NCBI GenBank assembly: GCA_963969595.1
Contig: OZ018409.1
Location: 4,218,501-4,282,500 of the forward strand
From: Neckera pumila
Lineage: Eukaryota > Streptophyta > Bryopsida > Hypnales > Neckeraceae
Direction: 5' to 3'
DNA length: 64,000 nt
Shown: piece by piece, positions 1-12,780 of the stretch
Layout: each line of letters begins with the position of its first letter
Numbering within the stretch: position 1 is the first letter of the stretch
The notes under the pieces: generated by a model
What the model was told of the DNA's origin: nothing
Database searches by the model: none
What the model saw: only the letters and a program-made list of their open reading frames with translations
Position numbers and translations under genes: made by a program

Positions 1-279
1 AGTGTAACTTGCTATTAATGAAACAATCTATGTTTAATCCTTAAGAATCTCTTATGTGTTGGCCAATATTGAGACCCTATTCCAGAAAATTGTGCCACCA
101 TAAGTTCAAAAATAACATCTACATGATTTGATTGTTGGAATTGCATGTGGATTATGATTTGAAGCTTTGGAGAAAATTTGGGAGGATTTCACCAAACAGA
201 TCATGAAATAATAATGATCAAAGTTTTGTAAATATGAAATTTTGGGAGGCCATTCTGGCACATGTGGGGTGCTCATGGG
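1..279. other. AT-rich spacer, no gene seen
   Basis: No coding signal, RNA gene or clear repeat end is visible in this stretch. It runs up to the first TTAA-flanked element. Confidence 0.5.
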
Positions 280-1150
280 TTAACCCCTAAAGGACCATAG
301 TCAGTTTGGAGGACAATTGGGATTTCGGGCATGTACGTACGGGATCAATTTTTGTCCTACTTTTTTGAAACTTTTTGGGAAGATAGAAATATTGATTAGC
401 TTTGCGGGAGTATATATTCTTTTTTCAACTAGCACCCAAAAACAAAAATTATGCCAAATAAGCTCCAAATAGGGAGAGCGGGCAGCATAAAAATAAATCA
501 CCTTTTTATTTTAACAAATTAATTTTTTTTTCTCTTAGACTATATTTTTTTCTACATATACAGCTTTGATTCATTCCATTTGGATTTGTCATGAGGAAGT
601 TATGGACAATTTTGTCTTTGGGGCAATTAGAGCATAATCTTGAAAAAATAACAGGTAGAATTCATTTCTGAATGCAATTTTAACAATTTTAGGTAGGATT
701 CATTTTTGAATGCAATTTTAACAATTTTAAGAAAAATAAATTTACATGGTTTAGTTTTCTTGCTCGAATAATCTCACCATTTCAATTCTATCTTAGAGAT
801 ATTAAAAATTTAAGTTAAAAAGGAAAAACAAAAAATATCCCTACATTCTCAATTCAATTTTCCACCATAAAGATTTAAAGCTGTAGTGCAAAAAGTTTAA
901 GTTTAGAAGGTTCAAAGTCAAATAATCTAGTTCCACAATGTGTTGAATACAAATATCTTGCAATCTGTGCAGTCAAAAATTTTGAAAAATTTTCCACACA
1001 TTCTCATACTAGTTAGGTGTAAAATCCTATGGATAGATGTGCAAAAAAAATAATTTTCAAAGTTTTTGTTCCAACTTCAACACTTCAAACAAGAAAAACA
1101 TTTTGCAAAATATTCCTATAATTTATGTTTGAACATTGCAATTCAATGAA
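280..1150 (+). mobile_element. TTAA element, subfamily II, right end missing
   Basis: The left end is TTAACCCCTAAAGGACCAT, as in the complete copy that follows. The body matches that copy block by block: the text around 'attagctttg.ggga', the 'gcccaaataagctc'-like segment and the 'agttatggacaat' segment. Similarity fades after about 1075 and no right terminus (CTTTAGGGGTTAA) is present before the next element starts at 1157. It is an old, truncated copy with no coding capacity. Confidence 0.65.
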
Positions 1151-1156
1151 TGAATA

Positions 1157-2062
1157 TTAACCCCTAAAGGACCATTGTCCCCTCGGGGGACAAATGCATT
1201 TTCGGGCAGGTACCTATAGGCTGAAATTCTCTCCTGATTTTTTGAAACTGTTTTTGGAGGTAGAAAAGTTGATTAGCTTTGTGGGAATATAACTTTTTTC
1301 ACATTTGGTGCCCGGGAACAAAAGTTATGACCAAATAAGCTCAAAACAAGGTTGTGGGCAGCCAAAAAAAGATAGACAAAAATTTGAATTTTATTTCTTA
1401 ATATTTTTTTTCTCATAGATTATATTTTTGTCTATTTGAAAAGCTTTGATTCAATTCATTTGGATGTGTTATGAGAAAGTTATGGACACTCTTATTTTTT
1501 GGGCAATGAGAGCATCTTCTTGAAAAAAATAACTTCTAGGATGCATTTTCGGGTTGTTTTTTTTGCATGGTTCATATTACTTGCTAGAACAATCTCACCA
1601 TTGGGATTAGTGCATTTTAATTCCATCTAAAATATATGAATATTTTAGATTTTCCTTCTATCTTGTATCTATTTCTACTTAACAATTTTTTAAAGAATGA
1701 TAATTAAGTTTTTTTGGATTTTTTTTTCCCCTAGACTCTGAACTCAATTCTCCACTACAAAGATTTAAAGCTCAAATTTCTGTAGTGCAAAAATTTTAAG
1801 TTAAAAATGTTCAAAGTCAAAAAATCTATTCTTGCAATGTGTTGAAAATCTTGTTTTTTTCACTTTAAACGTAGATATCTTGCAATCTGTGTGGTCAAAA
1901 TTTTTTATTTTTTTTCCGCACACTCTCATATTAGTTAGATATAAGATCCTATGGTTAGATGTGAAAAAAAAACATTTTTCAAATGTTTTTACTTTTTACT
2001 AAAAAATTGGCAGTTTTGAGTTTTTTTTGGCAGAAGAAGGGCCTCGGTCCTTTAGGGGTTAA
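1157..2062 (+). mobile_element. TTAA element, subfamily II, complete
   Basis: Both ends are intact: TTAACCCCTAAAGGACCATT on the left and GGTCCTTTAGGGGTTAA on the right. The terminal inverted repeat is CCCCTAAAGGACC, and TTAA on each side is the presumed target duplication. The length is about 0.9 kb with no transposase reading frame, so it is non-autonomous. The TTAA target and CCC-initial terminus are those of the piggyBac superfamily; this assignment is an inference from the ends only. Confidence 0.75.
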
Positions 2063-2165
2063 GGGCAAGAATAATTGCTTCGGTAAACAATAGTTGCATC
2101 AGCCTAGTGATGCAAATGGTCTTGGGCGGATTTGAAACCTCTACTTTTCCATTGACCTAAATTAG

Positions 2166-2531
2166 TTAACTCCTAAGAAGACCAAGGTCCTTTTCTCTCA
2201 AAAAACATTCAAAGCTGCCATTTCTCATGGAAAAAAATATAGAAAATATTTTTCTTAGAATGTAACCATAGGATCTTGTACTCCACTTGTACAAGATCAT
2301 GTGGTAAAAATTTTCATGAAGTTTGACCGTACAGATTGGAAGACAATAGCATTCAAAGTTGAGAAAAAAGATTTTCAGTTTGAATGCTAATTTGCAATTT
2401 CAGATGACTCTGACTGCCATTTGTAGAAGTTTTTTACACTACAAAATTTGAATTAAAAAATTTGTGAGCTGAAAGGTTGAGTTGAGAGTCCAAGAAAAAA
2501 TATTCAAAAATATTCACTCGATTTTCATTCC
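2166..2531 (-). mobile_element. TTAA element, subfamily II, partial and reversed
   Basis: It begins with TTAACTCCTAAGAAGACC, a slightly decayed terminus, followed by the same order of blocks as the right half of subfamily II read backwards ('ccaaggtcctttt', 'gccatttctcatgg', 'ataggatcttgta', 'cagattggaaga'). It stops at 2531, where another TTAA terminus begins. Confidence 0.6.
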
Positions 2532-2955
2532 TTAACCCCTAAAGTTTCTTGACTATGTTTTCACCAGAAATGCTCCCCAAAAGCCATTTTTACTACATTC
2601 ACCAAATTTTAGGAAAAAAAACATTCTTTTGCATGTATCATTGTAGAATCTTGCACTAAAATGGTGTGAGAAAATGTGCAAAAAACTCAGCCCAATTCAC
2701 CATGTGGATTGGAAGATATTAGCGGTTGAGTTGACAAAAATCCATTTTTTAGCTCTTTCCAAATGGTTAGATTTTGTTTTTCAAATGTTTTACAGAAAAA
2801 TGGGTAGATTCTACAACATATTGGTCTCAACAATATATTGAGGGAATAAGTTAGGAATACACACAAAAAATTTCAACAAAAAAATTTCATATTCATGCTT
2901 GAAAAAAATAGTAAGTGGAAAGAAGTAGAGTATGATTCAAAACACTAATTTTGGC
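2532..2955 (-). mobile_element. TTAA element, subfamily I, partial and reversed
   Basis: It starts with TTAACCCCTAAAGTTTCTTG and 'actatgttttcacc', the same end as the reversed subfamily I copies at 16733, 25471 and 26892. The homology includes 'agtaagtggaaagaagtaga' near 2910 and then ends, so the other half of the element is missing. It directly abuts the preceding partial copy and may have inserted into it. Confidence 0.55.
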
Positions 2956-3599
2956 CAGATTCTATGAACAATTGATGTGGGCTGTTAGAATTTTTTTTTT
3001 AATTAATTAATTAAATTTTTCCCCAAAAAATGACATGGCATAGTTTCAGCCACATTAGCTAGCAGTTATCCCAAGCAGGATAACTTACAATCTCTTAGAG
3101 GCCTCAAATGTAATCTAATGCATTTTGTCCAACAATTTAAAATTTAGTATCAATGTTTATAGGTCAATTGCGCATGACGCTAATAAAAATTGAACTTAAA
3201 TATTAAACAAAGGTTCAAACTAATTCAATACCTCACTTATCCATATCTATTGATCTTGTAAGACAAGTTAGCAGTACAGAATTTATGAACAATTTACTCC
3301 ATAGTACACAATTACTAAGTGAACTTTTTACAAGGCATTTAAAAAAAAAAAGGTCTCCCATTAAATCTATTGTCTCACCACACTTAATCAATCTTAAAAT
3401 TTGATATTTTTCTAAAACCTTGTACAATCTAATGTCCACATATGCTCTCTTTGCAAATTGATGCACATCCCATGGGAAGAATATTCTCTTTGGGTTTAAC
3501 AATGGAATGGACGTGGATGGATGAATTTATTGTCATGGATGTGAAGGACGACGTTCCGGCCACAGTCAGACTCTCTCTCCCTTCAGTAGGTGCGGTTCC
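2956..3599. other. Spacer upstream of the ARF gene
   Basis: AT-rich to about 3490, then base composition becomes more balanced. No TATA box or repeat end stands out, and no gene is seen. The distal ARF promoter probably lies here. Confidence 0.4.
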
Positions 3600-3995
3600 T
3601 TTCGCGTAATTATTGTAAATTTTTAACAGTTTTGCCTGGATATGGAGATTTGTTCTTTAGCTCCCAGATGCTCTCGCCCCTCTGAAGAGCAGGCTACTGA
3701 TTTACAGGGGAGGTTCTTTGGATCAGCATCCGATCCGGCAGGACTCTGGAGGCGCGGAAGCATCCGCTCGCAGATGCTACACTGCTGCTGGCAAGCTGAA
3801 AAAAAGAATCATGCTCTCTTCATTCTCTTTCTTTCATCAGTTTCAGTAATAACTTAACGGATTTTCCGGAAAGGCCTCCACTCCGCTGTCTTCTTGTCCG
3901 TGTCTTGCTCGCAGTTAAATGCCTCACTCTGATCCAGCATCTCTTTTCTTTCGTGGCCTCACTCCGCTTTAAACTGAGAGGAGGGATGCACAGAG

Positions 3996-4022
3996 AGACG
4001 GAGAGAGAGAGAGAAAGAGAGC
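3996..4022 (+). repeat. GAGA purine tract
   Basis: A run of GA dinucleotides with few interruptions. Such tracts are common near plant transcription starts and can bind GAGA-type (BPC) factors; that role is an inference here. Confidence 0.6.
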
Positions 4023-4573
4023 GTGAAGGAGTGAGTGTCTGAGTGAGTGTTTGAGAAAGAGAGTGCGAGAGAAGTTGTGCGACGGAAAGCAGGCGCGAGA
4101 GATTCTCGGGGCAGTGAGTGCGACGGAGTCTCGTGTGGCTGGCTTGTTTATTGGAACGGGTGCGGATTAATGGCGCACTTCGGGCTCAAATTTTCGTCGG
4201 CTCAGGGTTGCTTTGTGGCGTTTTGTTGTTCCGGATTTTCTTATAGATCGTGAAGACTGTTGCGGATCGGATGTGGATTTGGTTTGAGCTTCAGGCCTTG
4301 GTGAAGCAATTAGGAGCGAGGATTTTGTAATTGGATGTCAGAATTGGTGTTCCGAGCTCTCTTTATACTCCGGAATCTGTTTGTAGTTTAACTTGGACCT
4401 TTGGTAGAAAGCGACGGAGTAAGTAGGAGTCAACATAGCTGAAGCTGGTTCGATCAACGGTGTATATGGTTTTTGGTTATGTTTCTCGCTCCAATTTCGT
4501 CAGCGTCTGGCTCACGATCGTCGTTTGAAGGGGACAAGAAGACGACGTGGAGAGCGGAGCATCTTGGAAGCGT

Positions 4574-4579
4574 GAGACA
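4574..4579 (-). promoter_or_regulatory. Canonical auxin response element
   Basis: GAGACA on this strand, TGTCTC on the other, the classical ARF-binding hexamer. It lies in the leader of the ARF gene itself. A single hexamer can occur by chance. Confidence 0.35.
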
Positions 4580-4962
4580 GACGTCGTTCTTCTAGGCACA
4601 CTGTTAGTGTAGCCGAGCAGACGGCAGTCTTAGAGTTACTGAAAGACAGAAACCTGAATCCTCTCAAGAACTTCGAAGCGATGCTATTTGGTTGTGCGCG
4701 TGCTGGCTTTAAGAAGTACTGCTAGCTTGGAGGTGTAGCAAGAGTAGAAGTGACCTTTAGACTTCAGCTGCGGCATATTGTTTCAAAAAAAAAAACATTC
4801 TTAAAAGAAAGTGATTAATGTGTGAAGGAGTTTCACACTCGTTACAGTAGTAATGCGACAAGTCTGAAGTGAACTTTGCAGTTCACGAATGGAGATGATG
4901 CACACAATGGATCAAAGATAGTCATGGTCATTTTTTCCCAGAGAAGACAACAAAGACTTTGG

Positions 4963-4968
4963 TGTCGG
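4963..4968 (+). promoter_or_regulatory. High-affinity ARF-binding hexamer TGTCGG
   Basis: TGTCGG is the high-affinity in vitro ARF site. It lies 85 bases before the chosen ATG. A second TGTCGG is at 5264-5269 in the first coding-region intron. Together with the hexamer at 4574 these could support feedback on the gene, but each may be chance. Confidence 0.35.
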
Positions 4969-5052
4969 ATCTTTAGTTTAGTTTCGCATGCGTTCTGCTT
5001 CCGTTCTTCCATATTGTGTCGATTCTGCAAGAGATTTTTTCGGCACGTAACT

Positions 5053-8000
5053 ATGTACTCTAGTCCTCCAGCGAGGCTTTCGGTCTCCGGCTACGCTCCA
5101 GCGGGAACTATGGACCCAGGTATTGTTACTTCTATTCTCATTTCTTCTTCATGTGGAACTTCATAATTTATACGCTTAGTTGGCCGATGCAAAGTGTCGA
5201 TGTCTTGCTTTTTCTTCATGTCAATGCCTACACCTTAGCGTAATTTTTTGAGACCAAAGATGATGTCGGTCATAATTTTTTATCCTGGCGAACGCCCGGA
5301 TGAAAATGCTTTTGCTTTGGAACGGTGGAGCTTAGAAGATTTTGATAGCAAGTGTTGACCACCTTACCGTCAGAAAATCGAGACTGTTGTTGAGGCGTTT
5401 TTCATTGATCGATGAGTAGATGCGCAATTTTTCGAGCAATCGGCTATTAGCTCGTACTAGAGGCACCGTAGTACGCGAGGGCCAAAGTTCTAGAGTTTGG
5501 AGTATCGTGTACTTGACACTTGTAGCGCTTTGCAGTCTCGCAGTCTTGGTTTTCAATGGTATCTAAGTATATTTCAAGTCGACTTTCACAGTCAATGATG
5601 TGCTCATCGCTTGAAGTGTCCACAAAGGTCAGTTTAGGGAATGGAGCTGGCGAACTCAACGCCGCATTTTTAAAGCTTCTGAGTTTACTGTTGCTGGCAC
5701 TCGCAGATGAATGCTGGTTCTGGAAATAGCAGCATGTTATGCCCTGTTTATATGTCCCCTGTATTCACAGTCCAATTTGTTGCGAGAGATATTCTACCCG
5801 AGATATTACTCATTCGAGCTGGTCTCAGTTTGTGTATGACGAACATTTCGACCGATGTTCCGATTCCACCTCATCAAAGGCTATGCGTTTTGCAGGGGAG
5901 AGAAGGAGTCTCAATTCTGAACTGTGGCATGCCTGTGCTGGACCTCTAGTTTCCCTCCCTCCCGTTGGCAGCCGTGTGGTGTATTTTCCGCAAGGTCATA
6001 TTGAGCAGGTATGTTAAATGACTATTATCGTTCTAAAAGTGCAATAGGATTTCTTTGAAGGTTAGGGTGTGATTGGATGTGCCCAGATTTATGAGCAGTG
6101 GAGATGTCTTCATGCGGTCTTTCTTGTCTTCATTGCAGGCTTACAACTTTTCCCCATCACATCACTTTGCTGATGAGTGATTTTTATTATTAGTATTTAA
6201 GTAACTTTCTTAAATGACCTTTTTTGCTTGCATAGTGTGGACGTTCTTTTGGGTTTGTATATCCAAACAAAGAAATTTAAGCAACATCTCAGATCCAGAA
6301 GACTGGAACGCCTTTCAAAGTGCATGTTAGGCCGCCCTGAAATTTCACTGGTGTGAGCAAAAGTAATTCTGGAGTTGAGCACGAATGATCAACAACCTGC
6401 GCGTCTACATTAGTGAAAGATTTCAGTGTGGGTTTCATATAAATAGTAAATTTCTGTGTCGATTTGTCAAATCAGGTCTACATGTATTGAATCCAGTTCT
6501 CTTGGACGATCTGTGTCCTCATCTTTGCTTTTGTGTTTCCCTGGGGTAAACAGACTCAGCGGTGTGCTCTTTGTTGTGTTTAAGGTTATATGTAATTTAT
6601 TTATTTAATACTGGATGTTGTCAGGTGGCTGCTTCAACACAAAAGGAGGCTGATGCACATATTCCTAATTACCCCAGCATCCCTCCAAGGCTCTTTTGTT
6701 TACTTGACAACGTCACACTCCATGTACGTTTTCTGTGAGAATGTAGAACGCATTCTGACTGTTCTAGTTCATTCTGTGAAATCTAACTTAACATTATGAA
6801 TACCTCAGGGATATTCGGCTGTTGCCCATTTGCATCGATTGAGATTTTATGATATACTGTAGGGTGTTGTTTCATTACGCACGTGATATGACAACAGAAG
6901 TGGCTTTTCTATTATCTAGTCGTGCCATGTCACCGAAATTCAATATTGAAAGGCAAGGAAGTTTTACTGATCGGAGCTTGCGTTTTTCCAGGCTGATCTT
7001 GATACTGATGAAGTCTACGCTCAGATGACTCTGCTTCCCATTCAGAATCCTGTAAGCTGCCCAAATAATGTCGTTTTCAAATCGGCATTTTTTAATGAGG
7101 ATATTGTCACTTAAAAAACTATTATTATGATATGATTTTGATCAAGAGCACGATTATTATGATTAGTGGTTTTCTTTTAGGACATCCATGTTCGAGGAGA
7201 TGGAGGATTACATCAATCGTTCTTTCTAATTTTTTACCTTCTTGTAGGAGAAAGAAGCCTTACCACCAGATTTTGGAGAACTTAGCAAGCAGCCAACAGA
7301 GTATTTCTGCAAGACCTTAACTGCGAGTGACACTAGTACCCATGGCGGCTTTTCCATACCCCGGCGAGCTGCCGAGAAAGTTTTTCCACCATTGGTATGT
7401 TTCTTCCCTGCAATACCTTATTTCTGCAAGATTTTCAGTTAAGTGTGTTGTTTCTGAAGTGCTTGTTAACGATCTCGGTCAATGAGTATTTGAGCATTAC
7501 AAAGTTGCAAAAGAGGTTGTAATATTTAAACTTTGTGAATTGCAGGATTTTACTCAAACTCCACCAGCTCAAGAGCTTGTAGCGCGGGATCTTCACGATC
7601 AGGACTGGCACTTCCGCCATATTTTCAGAGGTAAGGGTGCAATTTCCTTTGTCTATTGGATGAATCAAGATTGAGTTGCTAGTATGAGATCCTTACTCTA
7701 ACCTCAAATTTCGTCAAGAATCATTCTGTGAGTATTGGTTTCGTAATATACCTACATACCTGTCAGTCAGTTCGGTGAATTTCATGCTTTTGTGAATTTG
7801 TCAAGTCAGGTAGAAGATGACTATGTTTGCTATTTCTGATTGAATTGTGTTTTTAGTCTTAATAAGGGATATGAACATTCAAACATTTGCTATTCTCCAT
7901 TTGTACAGGCCAACCGCGCAGGCATCTTCTCACAACCGGGTGGAGTGTGTTCGTCAGCGCTAAGAGACTGCAAGCAGGTGACTCGGTCTTATTTATTAGG

Positions 8001-11000
8001 TATTTAACACTTACTGAACTGCATAAATTTAAGAGGCGATTCTTAGACGCGTAATAATTTTGTCTTGTTACAGGTTCTCTTTCTTTTCTGTTCATACTAC
8101 CTCCTTAACATCCTCGACCGATAAAAATTTGATAGTGCGATACTTACTTTCAATATAGTCCTCCTAGTGGGATATATTATTGCTCCTATCTGATAGTCGA
8201 TATTATTCGTTCTGTGCACATCTAACCCTTATGTAATACTTTCGCTATGTCTTTAGGGATGATAAAGGCCAACTCTTGCTGGGCATAAGGCGGGCCAACA
8301 GGCAGCAAACAATCGTGCCTTCTTCAGTGCTGTCCAGCGATAGCATGCACTTCGGGGTCCTTGCTGCCGCCAGTCATGCGGCGGCTACCAGCAGCCGCTT
8401 CAAAATCTTTTATAACCCGAGGTGCATATTTGAATTTCATGAGTTTTGGAATTGTGTCCATATCTGATAATGATATTGTTATTGGATGGTTGGTGCTATT
8501 TGTTTAAGGTTTGGCAGGGCCTGCTTCTTCAGATTACAGAATTCTACAGATTGTTGAAGTTGGGGTTGTTTTAGTTAGCACTCAATGCTTCAATGTGTGC
8601 TCAATGCTTCTGTTTACAGGCAAAGTCCGTCTGAATTTGTCATTCCTCTAGCCAAATATCACAAGGGTGTTTACAATACGCAAGTTACAGTGGGTATGCG
8701 CTTCCGAATGGTGTTTGAAACCGAGGAATCAAGTGTGAGAAGGTAGGTGACATCATTTTTCATTGGACATGTACATGATTATTATGGATACTATTCGCGG
8801 CTCTTTTGTCTGTCCCTATGTTGAATGGGCTTATGCATTTTTAGCTTTCAATGTCTGATTCCAGTTAACTTCAGTTTTTCCGGCTTTCATTTGTCAGATA
8901 CATGGGCACAATTACCGGTTTAGGAGATATCGATTATTCTAGATGGCCTAAATCACATTGGCGCTCCCTGAAGGTATTTTCTTCGTAGGCCCCACTTATG
9001 AAACTTAATATTCGTCTTCATTGTGTCATTGCTTTTTTTTTTCTTTGAAAGCCAAATATGTCTTGGGTTTTCTGATGTTTTCTGATGTGCATTGGCTACG
9101 CAGGTTGGATGGGATGAATCTACATCTGGTGAGAGACAACACAGAGTGTCTCTTTGGGAGATTGAACCTTTAACGACACCGTTTCTCCTCTGCCCTCCCC
9201 CCATTGCATTAAGGTCGAAGCGTCCTCGTGGCATGCCTGGTAGGATGACTTCTCGTGAAGCGCACTTTCGGATCCAATTTTGATGTGAAGATTCACAGTA
9301 GTTGACAGCTGTAGTTACCATTTTGGAATTTCTATTACTGAAATCCATCCTTAAAAATGTCAAGAGTGACTTACCATTTTCTTCAGTGTGCTGCGAAAGG
9401 CCCTTCGGTGTAGGGTTTTGGTGGAGTTGCTTGTGTATCCTGATTGCTTACGACAAGAATCTAATTTTCATTATATCAGGAGAAGAAGACGATTTGGATA
9501 CGTTCATGAAAAAGTCTCAAATATGGTCGAACGGGAGTGACTCATTGGGGTCACTTAAATTTGGTGGCTTGGCGATGGATACCTCTTGGATGCGACTACC
9601 GCAGCAGAGGTTTGGGCCGATGGTATCCTCAGCTCAGAATGGGCAATACCGTGCTCTTGCGGCAGCTGCCCTACAGGAATTTCGAAATGGAGATCCGTCA
9701 AAACAATTGCTGTCCCAATCAGTGCCGTCGTCACATATCCCGCTCCGCCAGGAGCAATCTCAGCCTCAACCTCAGCAACTTATGCAACATATCAATGACA
9801 TTCCAGGCCCTCTATTGCAGCTGTCTACCTGCCAAACACAAGCGACGGACTTGAGGAACCCTGGAATGTCTTCTGCAGGTTACAGAGAATCTGACTTGCA
9901 CATGGCTTCTCCCACGACGATGGCTAATTCCTTTGGCTTACAGGATATGATGGGAAGGGATCCGACTAATGCACCACTGAGCTCGAGTGAAGGAAATCAA
10001 ATAGCCAATATGATGCAAATTGCAAGTCAAAACGGATTGCAGCCCTCTGGGCCAATGCAAGGGTTTATTCAGGTACTGGCAGTTTGTTTTTATAATTGTT
10101 TTACTGTATGAGGTAGCATTGATTTAGTCAGTCACGATGGTCTTTACAAAGCTTTCTTTTCAGTTCCCGACAATTATTTTGTACAACACATTTGCACAAC
10201 AATTTTGGCCTTGACTGCTTTCTATGAAGTTCTTTATTAGAGAATTTCACCATATTCAGGGAGTGATGACGATGTCTCGTGATACTTTTTAGTTGGTTCT
10301 TTTATCCACACTTTCCATAATCAAAGTTGACTCCTAAGCGCTTAACGCTTAGTACGACTCTTGGCGTTGTATGGAAGAAATTTGCGGTGTTGAGAAATAT
10401 GATCATTTGTCATAGTATTATTTGTAAGTTAGCCAACACTTTGTATGAAATGGTTGGTAGGGTTCAAATTTGTTTTCAAATCAATCCGATCCGCAATCAC
10501 TCATCCCATCCCAACTAACTCGCATTGAGGCTTCCAGCGCTGGAGTACTTGGGTCTTTCTCTCTGCCTCAAAGTAACGAATCAACCTTACAGCAAGGTCT
10601 GGGACATCTACCCCCTTATGGATTCCGCAATAATGATCAGGGCTCGGATCAGCTGCAAGCTGACCGAAGTCACCTTCTTTTTGGTGTGTCTATTGACCAA
10701 CCATTAGTTGGATCAGGTACCGTTTTTCCTCACACTTACGGGAAAACAAAGGATGTTTCAGGCAATAATTTGCTGTCAGCTGCATATGGGCCACCAAGTA
10801 CGCCAGATTCTATGAGCAATGGTTTGATGTCTGGTGAGGGTTTGGATGAAAATGGTCTATTTCAGCGGAACACAGGATGGCCACCTATTCCAACGGCAAG
10901 CCCTCTCCGTACCTTTACTAAGGTTGATATCTGGACCTCTGCTATGGAAAGCTTTTGTCAGTTTCTTTTCGCACTTAGATTTCTCTTCTCCTCCAAGCCT

Positions 11001-11816
11001 TGATGTTGTTGTTAATTCGGCAACTACAAGATTATCTGTATTCACGTTTAGCTATTTTTCAGAAATAGTTTGTGTTTCGAAGGTGTGGATGTGATCAGTT
11101 CTTGAGTACGTTCTGCTCATGTCCAGGTTCACAAGCTTGGATTTGTTGGAAGATCTTTGGACGTACGGAACTTCTCAAATTACACAGAACTCAGGAAGGA
11201 GCTGGCTCAGAGGTTTAATTTGGACTGCCTGATGGAAGATCCACCTACTTCAGGGTGGCAAATCGTGTTTGTTGACAATGAAAATGATACTTTACTTCTA
11301 GGAGATGATCCTTGGGCGTAAGTTGCACACACCGGAGGAGTGATGCTAAAGTCTGGATCTCAATCAGCGGCCGATTTTTTTCAGTTTATTGATGATTCTT
11401 TTAAGCTCTATCCGCTTGCCTCGAGCTCTTCTGTTCTCTCCGCAGTAAGATACGAATTCGTCTTCTTTCCAGATTAGAATTGAAGAGTAAGTCATAGCTC
11501 TAATATTAGGATTATGCTCAAGTATTTGGGTTCTTGTCCGTGGCTGCTGGCTGCTGAGGCAGTTGTGTATGATAGCTGGCATGTCTTTACTCACATAATC
11601 GTTCCCTTCACTTTCAGGGAGTTTTTGAACTGCGTACGTTCTATCAAAATCCTTTCGCCATCAGAGGTTGTACAGATGAGTCAGGATCAGCTGAAGGTGG
11701 TCGACTCTGTGCCTGTGCAACAACTGCAGCAACATAGGTCGACTAGTTGCGACTCTGGAGAGGCTCTCCCACAAAGGTCTTTTCCTGATCCTTCAAGTGA
11801 AGCTTTGGATCAGTGA
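5053..11816 (+). CDS. Class A auxin response factor (ARF), 868 aa
   Basis: Nuclear transcription factor that binds TGTCNN auxin response elements and is held in check by Aux/IAA proteins through its PB1 domain. Exons: 5053-5119, 5896-6008, 6625-6723, 6992-7051, 7248-7394, 7546-7630, 7909-7999, 8257-8421, 8620-8742, 8898-8973, 9104-9239, 9480-10072, 10461-10922, 11127-11317, 11618-11816; all joins are GT-AG and keep frame. The N-terminal dimerization part includes [18 protein letters not shown]. The B3 domain is residues 131-234; H145, G146, R190 and R195 match the DNA-contact residues H136, G137, R181 and R186 of Arabidopsis ARF1. A basic KRPR at 381-384 may be a nuclear signal. The middle region (389-738) is Ser/Gln/Pro-rich and carries LLFGVSID (657-664), like the LLFGVNID of activator ARFs. 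PB1 (about 735-815) keeps the basic lysine face and the acidic DNEND and DD residues, so it is complete. An in-frame ATG at 4924 would add 43 residues, and one at 5883 inside intron 1 could give a shorter form. The start at 5053 fits the family best. Confidence 0.95.
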
Positions 11817-12780
11817 ATGAAGGCCAAGGAAGCAAGAGAAGCGAAAGAGACTGACTACTAAGAGACTGTGATTTACTATATCTTAGGCAAGGAAGTTTGG
11901 TTCCTCCGCTGTACGCCTCACCAATTTCGCCTCTAGCTTGTCATGACCGACGTTCTGGCTTACAGAAGCGAGGAGTTTGTAACGAAAAACCATCATTCAA
12001 AGTCATGCACCACCACCAGCGGGAAGGCCCATTTTGTGTTGAGCGTGAATCAGTTCCTAGTGGGATTTCAGCAGCCTGATGACCTGAGACGGAAGTTTTT
12101 GTAATAGGATAAGTTGATGCATTTTTGTGCAGGCTCACCAAGGGTATCTAGGACAGCAACCAGGGATTATTATTTGTAAGTTGCCTGAAGCTTGAGATTC
12201 TGTCGTCAAGGTGAGAAGCGAAGTCTACTGAGGAGTTGCTATGCACACCTGCGTGTAGCAGTAGCCTGTGCACTTGGCCTGCCAACAGTTCCACACTCCC
12301 TGGATACTCGAGTAATGAGAAACTGACATGTAAGCTATTCGAGACACTCATTTCGCTGTCATCTTATGAGCATTGCGTTTCTCTTGCAAAAGCTGGGAGG
12401 TACCCTTGCTTCTACCCGAGTCGACACTTCTTGTAGACAGCTCTGGCAGGCCTGCTAGTTTTGAGGTACGACGTGTGAGATATGAGACTACTGCCAAGCT
12501 TCGGTGCAACCAGATATGAAATTTCACTTACAGCATTGCCCCCACGCTGTGCTTTCTACCTGTTCCTTTTGTTAGATACAAACTTGTATGATTCTCCAAC
12601 TTTAATTAGTTTTGTTGATACGCTACCTGGTTGGAGCATGATTTTTTCGCATTGTTAATTTTCATTGATTTATGTTGCAATGGACTCCCTGAATGTTTCA
12701 CTTTGTAAATGAATTTATATGAACACGGTTAAATGAAACCCAACTTCTTTGTTCTTCTGCCCGCTGATTAGTGAGCATTT
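11817..12780 (+). other. ARF 3' untranslated region and downstream flank
   Basis: Balanced composition continues to about 12760 without transposon ends or a plausible protein, which fits a long 3' UTR. No consensus AATAAA signal is obvious, so the cleavage site cannot be set. Confidence 0.4.

Larger units (their letters stand above)
3600..5052 (+). promoter_or_regulatory. Probable ARF promoter and long 5' leader
   Basis: The composition is higher in GC than the surrounding spacer and resembles transcribed sequence. There is a purine tract of GAGA repeats at about 3996-4022. Many upstream ATGs occur, for example the 71-codon frame 3642-3857 and ATGs near 4169 and 4892, none of which belongs to the main protein. 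Long leaders with short upstream frames that dampen translation are known for several plant ARF mRNAs. I cannot place the transcription start, so the promoter/leader border is unknown. Confidence 0.45.

Noticed and set aside
2085..2160. tRNA-like segment with 'ggatttgaaacctc'
   Set aside because: The B-box resemblance is weak, no cloverleaf can be drawn, and no simple tail or duplication is seen.
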